NCBI RefSeq assembly: GCF_003722315.1
Contig: NZ_CP033580.1
Span: forward strand, 991,001-1,055,000
DNA length: 64,000 bases
Source of the DNA: Thermoanaerobacter ethanolicus JW 200
GTDB taxonomy: Bacteria > Bacillota > Thermoanaerobacteria > Thermoanaerobacterales > Thermoanaerobacteraceae
Direction of reading: 5' to 3'
Shown piece by piece: positions 34,744-43,205 of the stretch; position 1 is the first letter of the stretch; every line of letters starts with the position of its first letter. The notes beneath the pieces are model-generated. The model was not told where the DNA came from. It worked only from the letters and a program-made list of their open reading frames with translations, and did not search any database. Made by a program: the position numbers and the translations under genes.

Positions 34744-35433
34744 ATGATTTTTTTAGACCTTTTATTTCCACCAAAAACAACCTGTATTATTTGTAAAACT
34801 GCTATAAAAACAGGATATTTATGCGACAAATGCAAAAGCACATTAAAATTTATTGAGGGTAATAGGTGTAATATTTGTGGTAAACCAATAGACTATGAAG
34901 GAACATGTCTTGATTGCTTAGAGCATGGCCATGAATTTAAACAAAATATAAGTCCTTTTGAATACGATGGTGTTGTAAAAGACTTAATAGGGCGGTTCAA
35001 ATATTTCAAAGAAAGAGAATTGGCACCTTTTTTTGCAGACTATATGGCTGATGCAGTTAAAAAAATGGACTGGCCTATCGATGTCATAGTACCTGTTCCT
35101 CTTCACAAAATTAGACTTGACGAAAGAGGTTACAATCAGTCAGAACTTTTGGCTAGAGAACTTTCTTATCGATTGAATATTTTTATGTCTAAAGCTTTAA
35201 GAAGAGTGAGAAATACAATAACACAGACTGCTTTGCACAAAGAAGAGAGGATAGAAAACGTAAAGGGTGCTTTTAAAGTGACTTACAAAGATACTATTGT
35301 TGGGAAAAATGCGCTACTGGTAGACGACGTGTTGACAACAGGTGCTACTTTGGACGAGTGTGCCAAAGTCTTAAAAGAAAATGGGGCAAAAGATGTATAT
35401 GTGGTTACTATAGCAACTGGCAAAAATATGTGA
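34744..35433 (+). CDS. ComF-family phosphoribosyltransferase-like protein
   Basis: 229 residues. Two N-terminal zinc-finger-like pairs (TCIICKTAI, LCDKCKS, RCNICGK, TCLDCLEHG) precede a phosphoribosyltransferase domain with the PRPP loop ALLVDDVLTTGATLDECA and RGYNQSELLARELS. ComF takes part in DNA uptake in competent bacteria. In Bacillus and many Clostridia it sits, as here, immediately upstream of yvyF-flgM-flgN, so flagellar co-expression is conserved. The biochemical substrate is unknown. Confidence 0.92.
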   Translation: MIFLDLLFPPKTTCIICKTAIKTGYLCDKCKSTLKFIEGNRCNICGKPIDYEGTCLDCLEHGHEFKQNISPFEYDGVVKDLIGRFKYFKERELAPFFADYMADAVKKMDWPIDVIVPVPLHKIRLDERGYNQSELLARELSYRLNIFMSKALRRVRNTITQTALHKEERIENVKGAFKVTYKDTIVGKNALLVDDVLTTGATLDECAKVLKENGAKDVYVVTIATGKNM

Positions 35434-35470
35434 TGGGGAGTTTGAAGTATCAAAAAGGGGATGAAAGGAA

Positions 35471-35887
35471 ATGGAAATAAGAAATTGTAAAAGGTGCGGA
35501 AGGCTTTACACGTATACAGGAATTGATTTATGTCCAGAATGTTATAGACAGGATGAAGAAGATTTTATGAAAGTGCGGGATTATTTAGATGCTCACCCTT
35601 CAGCTACCATGCTGGAAATATCTCAAAATACACAGGTTTCTACAAAGAAAATAATGGATTTTTTAAAGGAAGGCAGGCTTATTTTAACCTCTAATAACGT
35701 CAATATAGGTCTTAGGTGCGAAAAATGTGGTAAACCAATACTTACAGGGAGGTTTTGTGAGGAGTGCAAGACCAAATTAGCTAAGGAATTAATGAAAGGC
35801 TATTCGATTCAATCCGATGACAAAGAAGAAGAAAAACAAACAGGAGAAAGGCTGTACGTTTATGAAAACCAAAAAAAGAAAAAATGA
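35471..35887 (+). CDS. YvyF-type flagellar operon protein
   Basis: 138 residues. N-terminal zinc ribbon CKRCGRLYTYTGIDLCPECYRQDEEDFMKVRDYL, a central winged-helix-like segment (SATMLEISQNTQVSTKKIMDFLKEGRL) and a second zinc pair (CEKCGKPILTGRFCEECKTKLAKEL). This is the TIGR03826-like protein found between comF and flgM in Firmicutes and is thought to be a regulator of flagellar genes. Experimental function is limited. GAAAGGAA precedes the ATG. Confidence 0.88.
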   Translation: MEIRNCKRCGRLYTYTGIDLCPECYRQDEEDFMKVRDYLDAHPSATMLEISQNTQVSTKKIMDFLKEGRLILTSNNVNIGLRCEKCGKPILTGRFCEECKTKLAKELMKGYSIQSDDKEEEKQTGERLYVYENQKKKK

Positions 35888-35896
35888 TTTTTATAT

Positions 35897-35923
35897 TAAA
35901 CTTTTAAATTATTAAGTCGATAT
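35897..35923 (+). promoter_or_regulatory. Sigma-D promoter before flgM
   Basis: TAAA (35897-35900), exactly 15 bp, GTCGATAT (35916-35923). It gives sigma-D-dependent autocontrol of its own anti-sigma factor gene. Confidence 0.85.
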
Positions 35924-35948
35924 TAGTTGTAGTACGGGGGTGTTAAAA

Positions 35949-36224
35949 ATGAAAATTTATAACAACAATATTGAAAAAATAATGTCAATTTATCGAGTAG
36001 ATCCGGTAGAAAAGGTTACCAGCAAGAAAGCGGAGATAAAAGATAAAGTTGAGATATCAGAAGAAGCAATTAAACTTGCACAAAGTTCAAATGAATTTGA
36101 AAAGATTAAGGATCAAAAGATTGAAAACATAAAGTCAATGCTTAATGCAGGAACTTACAATGTAAAAGCTGAAGATGTAGCGGATGCTATTCTTAAGGGA
36201 ATATTGTTGAATAAAAAAATTTAA
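35949..36224 (+). CDS. flgM: Anti-sigma-28 factor FlgM
   Basis: 91 residues, small and mostly helical. KDKVEISEEAIKLAQS and the C-terminal sigma-binding segment IKSMLNAGTYNVKAEDVADAILKGIL are typical. It holds sigma-D inactive until the hook is complete. The ATG at 35949 has GGGGG 8 nt upstream. The in-frame GTG at 35940 overlaps that site. It is followed by flgN after 16 nt. Confidence 0.93.
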   Translation: MKIYNNNIEKIMSIYRVDPVEKVTSKKAEIKDKVEISEEAIKLAQSSNEFEKIKDQKIENIKSMLNAGTYNVKAEDVADAILKGILLNKKI

Positions 36225-36240
36225 AAAGGGTGTGCTGGCA

Positions 36241-36717
36241 ATGGCCAATAGCCAAAAGCTTGTAGATGTATTAAGGGGAGAAACAGAAATTTACAAAGTT
36301 TTATTAGACTTAGCGATAAAAAAAACTGATATTATAATTGCAGGGAAAGTAAAAGAATTAGATGAAATAGTTCAAATAGAGAAGCAACTTATAAAAAAAC
36401 TTATGGAATTAGAAGAACAAAGAGAGGATATATTGGAGAAGATTGATATAGAAGGCAAAATGACAATAACCGACTTGATAGAATCCATTTCTTCAGAAGA
36501 AGCAGAAAACCTTAAAGATATCAAATATAATCTGACTAATATTTTAAAAGAACTTGAAGAAAGAAACAAATTAAATGCTGCTTTAATTGAACAAGCGTTA
36601 GAATATATAAACTATTCTATTCAAACAATATCAAGTGCCTTAGAAAGTGATGATGGTGTTTATGGGAATAGTGGCAATATAAAAAGATACACCAGCCTAA
36701 TTGACAAAAAGGCATAG
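36241..36717 (+). CDS. flgN: FlgN export chaperone
   Basis: 158 residues, all-helical coiled-coil protein of the FlgN family (LVDVLRGETEIYKVLLDLAIKKTDIIIAGKVKELDEIVQIEKQLIKKLMELEEQRE). It is the cytosolic chaperone for hook-junction proteins FlgK and FlgL encoded next. The ATG at 36241 is preferred over the upstream GTG at 36232 because AAAGGGTG then has normal spacing. Its stop is 11 nt before the flgK start. Confidence 0.9.
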   Translation: MANSQKLVDVLRGETEIYKVLLDLAIKKTDIIIAGKVKELDEIVQIEKQLIKKLMELEEQREDILEKIDIEGKMTITDLIESISSEEAENLKDIKYNLTNILKELEERNKLNAALIEQALEYINYSIQTISSALESDDGVYGNSGNIKRYTSLIDKKA

Positions 36718-36727
36718 GGGGATGAAG

Positions 36728-38176
36728 ATGTCTACTTTTCAAGGATTAGAAATAGCAAAGACAGGATTGTTTGTAAGCCAAAAGGCTTTGGATGTCACTG
36801 GACACAATATTGCAAATGCTAATACTCCTGGGTATACTCGTCAAGTAGTAGATATGGCCTCAATTGCACCACCCACTACTTTTGGCATGTATGACCAATG
36901 GGGAAAAGCCATAGGAGAAGGCGTAAAAATACAGGATATAAGGCAAATCCGCGACCAATTTTTAGACAACCAATTCAGAAGGGAAAATAAATTTTTAGGT
37001 GAATGGGAAACAAAAGCCCAGGTTTTAGCTGCTGTTGAAGATATATTTAACGAACCTTCGGATAGCGGAATAAATACAGTGCTTAATGACTTTTTTAATT
37101 CCCTTCAAGAGTTATCCAAGAATCCAGAAAGTTTGACGGTAAGAGCGGAAGTTAGAGAGCGAGCTATTGCTCTTGCTGATACTTTTAATACTGTATATCA
37201 GCATCTTTATGATAAATTAAACGAATTGAATTCCACCATACAAAGTAGGATTTCAGAAATAAATTCTTATGCCGACAGAATAAGCAAATTAAACAATGAA
37301 ATATATAGATTTGAACTTACCGGACAGACAGCAAATGACCTAAGAGACCAGAGAAATCTCCTTGTCGATCAGCTTTCTAAGTTGGTGAATATTACTACTT
37401 ATGAAGATTCTAATGGAAATTTCAGAATCGACATAGCTGGACAAGCTTTAGTTGATGGGTCGACTGCTTTTACTATGAGTATGGATAGCACTGGAAATGT
37501 CGTATGGGATTTGACGGGAACCTCTGTAAACCCTTCAAGTGGTATATTAAAAGGCTTACTTGATATGAGAGATGGAGATGGCACCAACGGGATAAAAGGA
37601 GTACCCTATTATATAAATGAATGGAATAAACTGGCATATAGCATAGCGAAGGAAATAAATGCTGTCCATGAGTCAGGTTATGGTCTGGATGGGTCTCATG
37701 ATATTCCCCTTTTTGGTGGTTTTGATACGACTGGGGCATACGATTCAAAAGTTCAATATGCGCAATTAATTAAAGTAAGTTCACAAATATTAGCATCAGA
37801 TGGACTTCAAAAGATAGCTGCAGCTTCTGATCCTAATGCTTTACCGGGAGATAATACAAATGCTTTACAACTTATTGGACTGAGGGATATACCTATTCAA
37901 GGACTGAATGGAGCAACATTTGATGATTTTGCAAGGTCTTTAATATCAAATCTTGGAGTGGATGCCCAGCAGGCCAATATGATGCAACAAAATCAGCAGG
38001 TCATGGTGAAACAGATTGATTTAAACAGACAATCGGTATCTGGTGTATCCTTAGACGAAGAGATGACAAACATGTTAAAGTATCAAAAATCCTATGTTGC
38101 TTCTGCAAGAGTGATAACAGTTATGGATGAACTTTTAGATACTCTTATAAATAGGATGGGCATTGTAGGAAGATAA
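36728..38176 (+). CDS. flgK: Flagellar hook-associated protein 1
   Basis: 482 residues. The N-terminal rod/hook signature is TFQGLEIAKTGLFVSQKALDVTGHNIANANTPGYTRQ. Long helical regions flank a variable beta core, and the C-terminal signature is VSGVSLDEEMTNMLKYQKSYVASARVITVMDELLDTLI. It forms the hook-filament junction. The ATG at 36728 lies 6 nt after AGGGGG. An ATG at 36722 is too close to it. Confidence 0.95.
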   Translation: MSTFQGLEIAKTGLFVSQKALDVTGHNIANANTPGYTRQVVDMASIAPPTTFGMYDQWGKAIGEGVKIQDIRQIRDQFLDNQFRRENKFLGEWETKAQVLAAVEDIFNEPSDSGINTVLNDFFNSLQELSKNPESLTVRAEVRERAIALADTFNTVYQHLYDKLNELNSTIQSRISEINSYADRISKLNNEIYRFELTGQTANDLRDQRNLLVDQLSKLVNITTYEDSNGNFRIDIAGQALVDGSTAFTMSMDSTGNVVWDLTGTSVNPSSGILKGLLDMRDGDGTNGIKGVPYYINEWNKLAYSIAKEINAVHESGYGLDGSHDIPLFGGFDTTGAYDSKVQYAQLIKVSSQILASDGLQKIAAASDPNALPGDNTNALQLIGLRDIPIQGLNGATFDDFARSLISNLGVDAQQANMMQQNQQVMVKQIDLNRQSVSGVSLDEEMTNMLKYQKSYVASARVITVMDELLDTLINRMGIVGR

Positions 38177-38178
38177 TA

Positions 38179-38212
38179 TGTCATCCTGAGACGAAGCCGA
38201 AGGATCTCAGAC
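38179..38212. repeat. GTCATCCTGAG...GAAGGATCT-type interspersed hairpin repeat
   Basis: Between flgK and flgL lies GTCATCCTGAG, ACGAAGCC, GAAGGATCTCAG. It can fold as ATCCT/AGGAT or CTGAG/CTCAG. A motif of nearly this sequence is seen scattered in many bacterial genomes. Only this copy was noticed in the window. Confidence 0.55.
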
Positions 38213-38257
38213 CCAAGAGGAATACCATACAGTATTAGACTAAGGCAGGTGTAAAAA

Positions 38258-39151
38258 ATGAGAATTACAGATAACATGCTTATAACGAATTTTTTAAACA
38301 ACTATAACAATAACCTTGAACGATTACAAAAAAATCAAAACATGTTATCTACAGGCAAAAGAATATCAAGGCCTTCTGATGACCCTGTTGCAGTAGCTAC
38401 AAGCCTACGTATTCGAACAGATATGACAAGAAATGATGCTTATACCAAAAATGCCGATGATGCAAAATCCTGGTTGGACATAACTGATACTGCTTTAAGT
38501 CAATTGAATGACCTGTTACAACGCACAAGAGAATTAGCAGTTGAGGGATCTAATGGGACTTTGACACAAACAGATATGCAAAAAATAGCTAACGAGATAG
38601 AGCAGTTAAAAGCGCAGATGATACAAGTAGGGAATACTCAATACAATGGAAGGTATATATTTGCAGGTTTTAAAACTACAACCCAGCCTTTTAGTGAGAC
38701 CAAGAATTCTTATAGTGGTGATAATGGTGTAATAGAGTTTGAAGTAGGTGCTGGGGGAAATAAAATAGCTGTAAATGTAACTGGAGATAAAGTTTTTAAT
38801 GTAGATTCGACAGGAATTTCTCAACTTCTTACTGTGATGGATAAACTAAAAAATGCATTAGACTCGGGAGATCACCAGGCTGTAAGTAATTTAATAGCTG
38901 ATGTAGATAAACAATTAGAAAATGTACTGGCTGTAAGAGCAGATGTAGGCGCAAAATCAAACAGACTTGACCTTATACAAAATAGGCTCCAAGATGATAA
39001 TTATAACTTTACGGCTTTACTTTCAAAAAATGAAGATGTAGATTTAGCGCAGGTTATTACAAATCTTCAAATGGATGAAAATGTCTATAGAGCTTCTTTA
39101 GCAGCAGGTGCGCGCATTATACAGCCCAGCCTCATAGACTTTTTAAGGTGA
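38258..39151 (+). CDS. flgL: Flagellar hook-associated protein 3
   Basis: 297 residues. The flagellin-like N-terminus is MRITDNMLITNFLNNYNNNLERLQKNQNMLSTGKRISRPSDDP, and the C-terminal helix is ENVYRASLAAGARIIQPSLIDFLR. It is the second hook-filament junction protein. AGGTG precedes the ATG. The next gene follows after 4 nt. Confidence 0.95.
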   Translation: MRITDNMLITNFLNNYNNNLERLQKNQNMLSTGKRISRPSDDPVAVATSLRIRTDMTRNDAYTKNADDAKSWLDITDTALSQLNDLLQRTRELAVEGSNGTLTQTDMQKIANEIEQLKAQMIQVGNTQYNGRYIFAGFKTTTQPFSETKNSYSGDNGVIEFEVGAGGNKIAVNVTGDKVFNVDSTGISQLLTVMDKLKNALDSGDHQAVSNLIADVDKQLENVLAVRADVGAKSNRLDLIQNRLQDDNYNFTALLSKNEDVDLAQVITNLQMDENVYRASLAAGARIIQPSLIDFLR

Positions 39152-39155
39152 TAAT

Positions 39156-39713
39156 ATGAGCATAGTGATACATCAGACTTTTGGCAGGATAGGTATAAAT
39201 ACTACTCCTGCCCAAATTTCTATAGAAAGCCCAAAAGCAGACCTTGAAATAAAACAAATACCTGCGAAAATGGAAATAGACCAAAAACTTCCTCAAGTAT
39301 ATATAGACCAATATCAGTGTTTTTATGAATCAGGGCTTAAAAGTATTTTTGACCTTGTCCATGATGAAGCCCAGATGAGCAAACAAATAGCTCTTGAAGC
39401 AATAGGTAAAATTGCTGAAGAGGGGCGTTTTCTTGCCTCTATAGAAAACCATCAAAATGCTATTGCAGAGTTAGCTAAAAAAGCGATGGAGCATGAGGTT
39501 ACATTTACAATTGACCTCATGCCAAAATCAAGACCTAAAATATGGTTTGAGGGATATTTAAACATAAATTGGGAATTAGGCGGTGCAGAAATAAAAGCAA
39601 TACCACATAAACCTCAAATATCCGCAATACCAGGCCATATAAACATTTACATGAGACAATATCCCTCAATAAAAATAGAATATGTGGGAAACAATTTTGA
39701 TAAAACGGTTTAG
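39156..39713 (+). CDS. DUF6470 (YviE-like) flagellar-cluster protein
   Basis: 185 residues of the family encoded between flgL and fliW in Firmicutes (YviE in Bacillus). The N-terminal short repeats are PAQISIESPKADLEIKQIPAKMEIDQKLPQVYIDQYQC. The end is beta-rich with proline/glycine turns (GHINIYMRQYPSIKIEYVGN). Function unknown, probably linked to filament assembly by context. Confidence 0.85.
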   Translation: MSIVIHQTFGRIGINTTPAQISIESPKADLEIKQIPAKMEIDQKLPQVYIDQYQCFYESGLKSIFDLVHDEAQMSKQIALEAIGKIAEEGRFLASIENHQNAIAELAKKAMEHEVTFTIDLMPKSRPKIWFEGYLNINWELGGAEIKAIPHKPQISAIPGHINIYMRQYPSIKIEYVGNNFDKTV

Positions 39714-39783
39714 CTTTTATTGTTTCCCTGTTTTCCCTATAGGAATACCTATAAAACCCGAATATGAAAGTGAGGAACTGATT

Positions 39784-40236
39784 ATGCAAATAAATACAAA
39801 AAACTTTGGCATAATAGAATACAATCCTGATGACGTCATTTACTTTGAAGAAGGAATACCGGGCTTTGAAAACTTGCACAATTTTTTAATAATCACTGAC
39901 AACAGAGAAGACATGCCTTTTAAATGGCTTCAAGCAATTGATAATACAGATATAGCGTTTGTAGTTATTGACCCTAGAGTTTTTAAACCTAATTATACCT
40001 TTGAAATTGATGAAGAATTAATACAAGCTCTTCAAATAGAGGATGTGAACCACCTTCTCATATACGTAATTGTAGTAATCCCCGATGAAATAGAAAAAAT
40101 GACAGCAAACCTAAAAGCCCCTATAATTATAAATGCTAAAAATAACAAAGGTAAACAAGTCATTCTTGACAATGACGAATACCTCATAAAACATCCAATA
40201 TTGGAGGAACTCAAAAATGCTTATTCTAACGCGTAA
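39784..40236 (+). CDS. fliW: Flagellar assembly factor FliW
   Basis: 150 residues. Signature DDVIYFEEGIPGFENLHNFLII, then WLQAIDNTDIAFVVIDPR and ANLKAPIIINAKNNKGKQVILDNDEY. FliW binds either flagellin or CsrA and so couples filament growth to hag translation. GAGGAA is 6 nt before the ATG at 39784. The longer frame starting at 39682 overlaps the previous gene and has no site. Its end overlaps csrA by 20 nt. Confidence 0.94.
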   Translation: MQINTKNFGIIEYNPDDVIYFEEGIPGFENLHNFLIITDNREDMPFKWLQAIDNTDIAFVVIDPRVFKPNYTFEIDEELIQALQIEDVNHLLIYVIVVIPDEIEKMTANLKAPIIINAKNNKGKQVILDNDEYLIKHPILEELKNAYSNA

Positions 40237-40444
40237 AGTAGGTCAAGCCATAATTATAGGGGAAGACATAGAAATTAAAATATTAGAAATTGTTGATGGC
40301 CAAATAAAATTGGGGATTACTGCGCCAAAAAATATATCTGTTTTAAGAAAAGAACTTATAGAAATCAAAGACGAAAACTTAAAAGCCGCATCTGTAAACA
40401 AAGAAGCTTTGAGTAAAATAGAAAAATTTATTAAAAAACGCTAA
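40217..40444 (+). CDS. csrA: Carbon storage regulator CsrA
   Basis: 75 residues. RNA-binding dimer with MLILTRKVGQAIIIGEDIEIKILEIVDGQIKLGITAPKNISVLRKEL. In Firmicutes CsrA represses flagellin translation by binding GGA motifs in the hag leader, and such motifs are present at 40528-40560. GGAGG lies upstream inside the fliW reading frame. Confidence 0.96.
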   Translation: MLILTRKVGQAIIIGEDIEIKILEIVDGQIKLGITAPKNISVLRKELIEIKDENLKAASVNKEALSKIEKFIKKR

Positions 40445-40468
40445 AGTAAATTAAAAATATATCGATAT
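40442..40468 (+). promoter_or_regulatory. Sigma-D promoter of flagellin
   Basis: TAAA (40442-40445), 15 bp, ATCGATAT (40461-40468). The TAAA overlaps the csrA stop codon. Confidence 0.82.
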
Positions 40469-40492
40469 ATATAGTGGAAACAAAAGATAAAG

Positions 40493-40506
40493 CAGTTGGC
40501 CAACTG
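40493..40506 (+). other. Perfect 14-bp palindrome in the hag leader
   Basis: CAGTTGGCCAACTG, near the 5' end of the predicted leader mRNA. It could be a stability hairpin or a protein site. Confidence 0.55.
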
Positions 40507-40527
40507 TGGACTTTAAAAACTTAAAAA

Positions 40528-40560
40528 GGCAAGGATGCCAAATAAAAAATTCAAGGAGGA
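40528..40560 (+). promoter_or_regulatory. Candidate CsrA sites in the hag leader
   Basis: GGCA AGGA TGCC (40528-40539) is a 4-bp stem presenting AGGA in the loop, the ideal CsrA site. A second GGA-rich site, CAAGGAGGA (40552-40560), is the Shine-Dalgarno sequence itself. This is the two-site layout known for CsrA repression. Confidence 0.65.
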
Positions 40561-40566
40561 AGGATT

Positions 40567-42167
40567 ATGATTATCAACCACAACTTAAGTGCTTTAAACG
40601 CATGGAGAGCACTTTCAATTAATACTGCCAACACACAAAAATCATTAGAGAAGCTCTCATCAGGTTACAGAATCAACAGAGCAGGAGATGACGCAGCAGG
40701 TCTTGCAATTTCAGAAAAAATGAGAGCACAAATAGCTGGACTTAATCAGGCTCAAAGAAATGCTCAAGACGGTATATCTTTAATTCAGACAGCAGAAGGT
40801 GCATTGAATGAGACACAGGCAATACTTCAGAGAATGAGAGAATTAGCTGTTCAATCCGCAAATGACACTAACACAGCATCAGATAGGGCACAAATTCAAA
40901 AAGAAATAGATCAATTAGCACAGGAACTTGGCCGTATAGGGCGAACTACTGAATTTAATACACAAAAACTTTTAGATGGTAGTTTCAAAGGTATTTTCCA
41001 AATTGGTGCGAATGAAAATCAAAACTTGTCACTTACAATAAATGATATGCGAGGTTATGCTTTACAGATAGTTGGAGGTGTTACTTACAATATCACAGGT
41101 ACCTTTTCAGCAGCAGCAAGTGGTTCGTTAATTAGTAATGGTACTTATACTGTTTCATATGATGGAACTAAATATCTTTTAAAAGACCAAGCAGGCAATA
41201 CTGTTGCGACCAGTACAGATGGTAAGAGTTATACAAATACAGCAGGCGACACGATTAGTTTTAGTGATCCGGTTATCTCTGGGCAGATTACAATTAATGG
41301 TACAAATGCAACGGGTGTAGCTACGGTCACCAATAATGGTTTAGATGCAGGCACTTACACCTATGATTTCACAAATAAAGTTCTTAAAAACGCTTCTGGT
41401 GAAGTCATTGGCAAGAGCACAGATGGCAAAACGTTTGTAGACCTGCAGGGTAATACTTTATTTACGCTAGGAGCTGCAGTAACTGCAGATACTACTTTTA
41501 CTATTGGTGGAATTGATGTTACAACACAAAGTGCAGCGAATGCAGCTATTACTAAAATTCAATCAGCTATTGATAAAGTATCTACAGAACGTTCTAAACT
41601 TGGTGCATATCAGAATAGACTTGAACATACAATCAATAACCTTGGCACAGCAGCAGAAAACCTGACAGCAGCAGAATCTCGTATAAGAGATGTAGACATG
41701 GCAAAAGAAATGATGGAATTCACAAAGAACAATATACTCAACCAAGCAGCGACAGCAATGCTTGAGAGAATGGCTGCATAAGCCATTTCTCACAGGCGTC
41801 CTGAGAAGCAATTCTCAGGAGTATCACCGGGTGAATTGCTGGAAAAGTCTTAAAGCCCTTTATACCACAGCATAGCCGGAAACGGCAGGTGCGATGGTTT
41901 GAAAAATAAAGGGATTGGCCAACCAGCAGCCAAGCCCCTGTGCCGAAAGGCTGGGGAAGGTTCAACGACCAGGACATACCACCTAAGGGCGTAAAGCCTA
42001 TGGCGATGAAGTCCGTAGGGTTAGCGATTTAACCCGAAGCGCCCGGCTCCTACCAGAATAAGTGACTGGTAGGATGAAGATATGGTCTATCCGGTTTCCG
42101 AAAGGAACCGGCCTGGAGAGCTCAGGCAAATCAGTTACCACAAACAGTATTGCAATTACTCAGATAA
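40567..42167 (+). CDS. hag: Flagellin, gene split by a group I intron (exons 40567-41762 and 42119-42167)
   Basis: Exon 1 gives the D0/D1 N-terminus (MIINHNLSALNAWRALSIN ... SSGYRINRAGDDAAGLAISEKMRAQ), a variable central region (about 170-320) and most of C-terminal D1/D0 (SRIRDVDMAKEMMEFTKNNILNQAATAML). Unspliced reading stops after 404 residues at TAA 41779-41781, lacking the normal tail. Removing 41763-42118 restores frame: ATGCT joined to AGCTCAG gives TAML-AQANQLPQTVLQLLR-stop, the classic flagellin end, 414 residues. Exon lengths (1196+49) sum to 415 codons. Regulated by sigma-D and probably CsrA/FliW. Confidence 0.95.
41763..42118 (+). ncRNA. Group I self-splicing-type intron in flagellin
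   Basis: 356 nt, no ORF inside. Exon 1 ends in U (41762) and the intron ends in G (42118), as in group I introns. The internal guide GGCGT (41795-41799) pairs with exon ATGCT (41758-41762) including the U-G wobble. P1 is extended by TGAGA/TCTCA and AATGGC/GCCATT. Conserved elements: P AATTGCTGGAAA (41834-41845), Q near 41921-41938, R TTCAACGACCAGGACA (41961-41976), S GAAGATATGGTC (42076-42087). P7 pairs GACCA (41967-41971) with TGGTC (42083-42087). P9 hairpin 42091-42111. Confidence 0.92.
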
Positions 42168-42174
42168 CACTAAA

Positions 42175-42191
42175 GGGAGGCTTTGCCTCCC
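42175..42191. terminator. Hairpin after flagellin exon 2
   Basis: GGGAGGC, TTT, GCCTCCC (42175-42191), 7 nt after the flagellin stop and abutting the end of the convergent endonuclease gene. The T-tract is interrupted, so termination strength is uncertain. Confidence 0.6.
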
Positions 42192-43205
42192 TCAAATCAT
42201 ATTTTTGGCTTTTAAGTCTCTTATTTTCCATACTATACCCCAATACGTTCTATTTAACTTATTAGCAATTTCTTTATCTGAGAAACCTCTTCTTTTAAAG
42301 TCAATAATTTTGTCTATCTCATCATTTGTATACGAAAGAAATTTCCGGCTATAAAAATTACTTAAATTTATTCTTTCATCGCTTTTACTTTCTTTAAGGA
42401 TTCTTTTATCAATATTCCATTTATAATCCATTTTGCTTATTTGAGAGACGTAGGGTTTCACAACATCTATAAAATTAAAAATTTCTTCTCTTTTCCCAAG
42501 TGTTAAAATATATTTTTTTCCATCTGGATGTCGTTTTAAATTGAATCTAATATTAAAAGTTTTATAAATGTGTTCTTGCAATATAATATTTTCTTCTTCA
42601 CTAAAATTCAGTGTATATAATGTTATAATAGGGTTAACAGTTATATTAGGTTTATTATTTTTTGAAATAACCAAAGTACCATCATCCATATATAAACATG
42701 CAAGCCCTACTGGTTCATTGAGCAATTTGATGTTGTCATAAGTGATTGTTTTCTTTTTATTAATATAAAATTTTTCATACAAAGCAGAGAATATTGGATG
42801 TGATATTGATTTTAAAGTGTTATTTTTATTAATTTTGAATCCTAAATCTTTTAGTTGTGTACATTTCCATAATCTATATTCATATTGTTCTTGACAAAAG
42901 TGTTCTCTATAATAAGCATTTCTGCCTCTTGGTGCATATGACAAATTTCCATCACCTAAAATACTACCGACAATTATATTTAATTGATAATTGGTTGGAT
43001 GTAAATCTGGAATACTCGAGAGATATTTAGTTTCTTTTGCTTTTAAAAGTAATTCATGCTGTTTTTTCATATACTCTTTACTTTTTCTGATATTATATTT
43101 TGATGCCAATCTCCTGACTGATTGCTCAGATATACCGAGATACTTTGCTAAAACTTTATTGTCTGTACTTGGATAAAATTTTTGCAAATATTCTAATTTG
43201 TCCAT
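42192..43205 (-). CDS. LAGLIDADG-family homing endonuclease, free-standing
   Basis: 337 residues. Two LAGLIDADG-type helices are visible, IIVGSILGDGNLS (about 78-90) and PVGLACLYMDDGTLV (about 165-180), so it can act as a monomer. An N-terminal HTH (LAKYLGISEQSVRRLASKYNI) and a C-terminal HTH-like segment (FSDKEIANKLNRTYWGIVWKIRDLK) probably extend DNA contact. It lies 24 nt outside the 3' exon of the intron-split flagellin, on the opposite strand. It likely drives spread of the intron by cutting intron-less flagellin alleles. Confidence 0.85.
   Translation of the reverse strand: MDKLEYLQKFYPSTDNKVLAKYLGISEQSVRRLASKYNIRKSKEYMKKQHELLLKAKETKYLSSIPDLHPTNYQLNIIVGSILGDGNLSYAPRGRNAYYREHFCQEQYEYRLWKCTQLKDLGFKINKNNTLKSISHPIFSALYEKFYINKKKTITYDNIKLLNEPVGLACLYMDDGTLVISKNNKPNITVNPIITLYTLNFSEEENIILQEHIYKTFNIRFNLKRHPDGKKYILTLGKREEIFNFIDVVKPYVSQISKMDYKWNIDKRILKESKSDERINLSNFYSRKFLSYTNDEIDKIIDFKRRGFSDKEIANKLNRTYWGIVWKIRDLKAKNMI

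Noticed and set aside
42062-42354. Overlapping short frames across the intron 3' part and flagellin exon 2
   Set aside because: Explained by the group I intron core, the flagellin tail and the antisense endonuclease gene.
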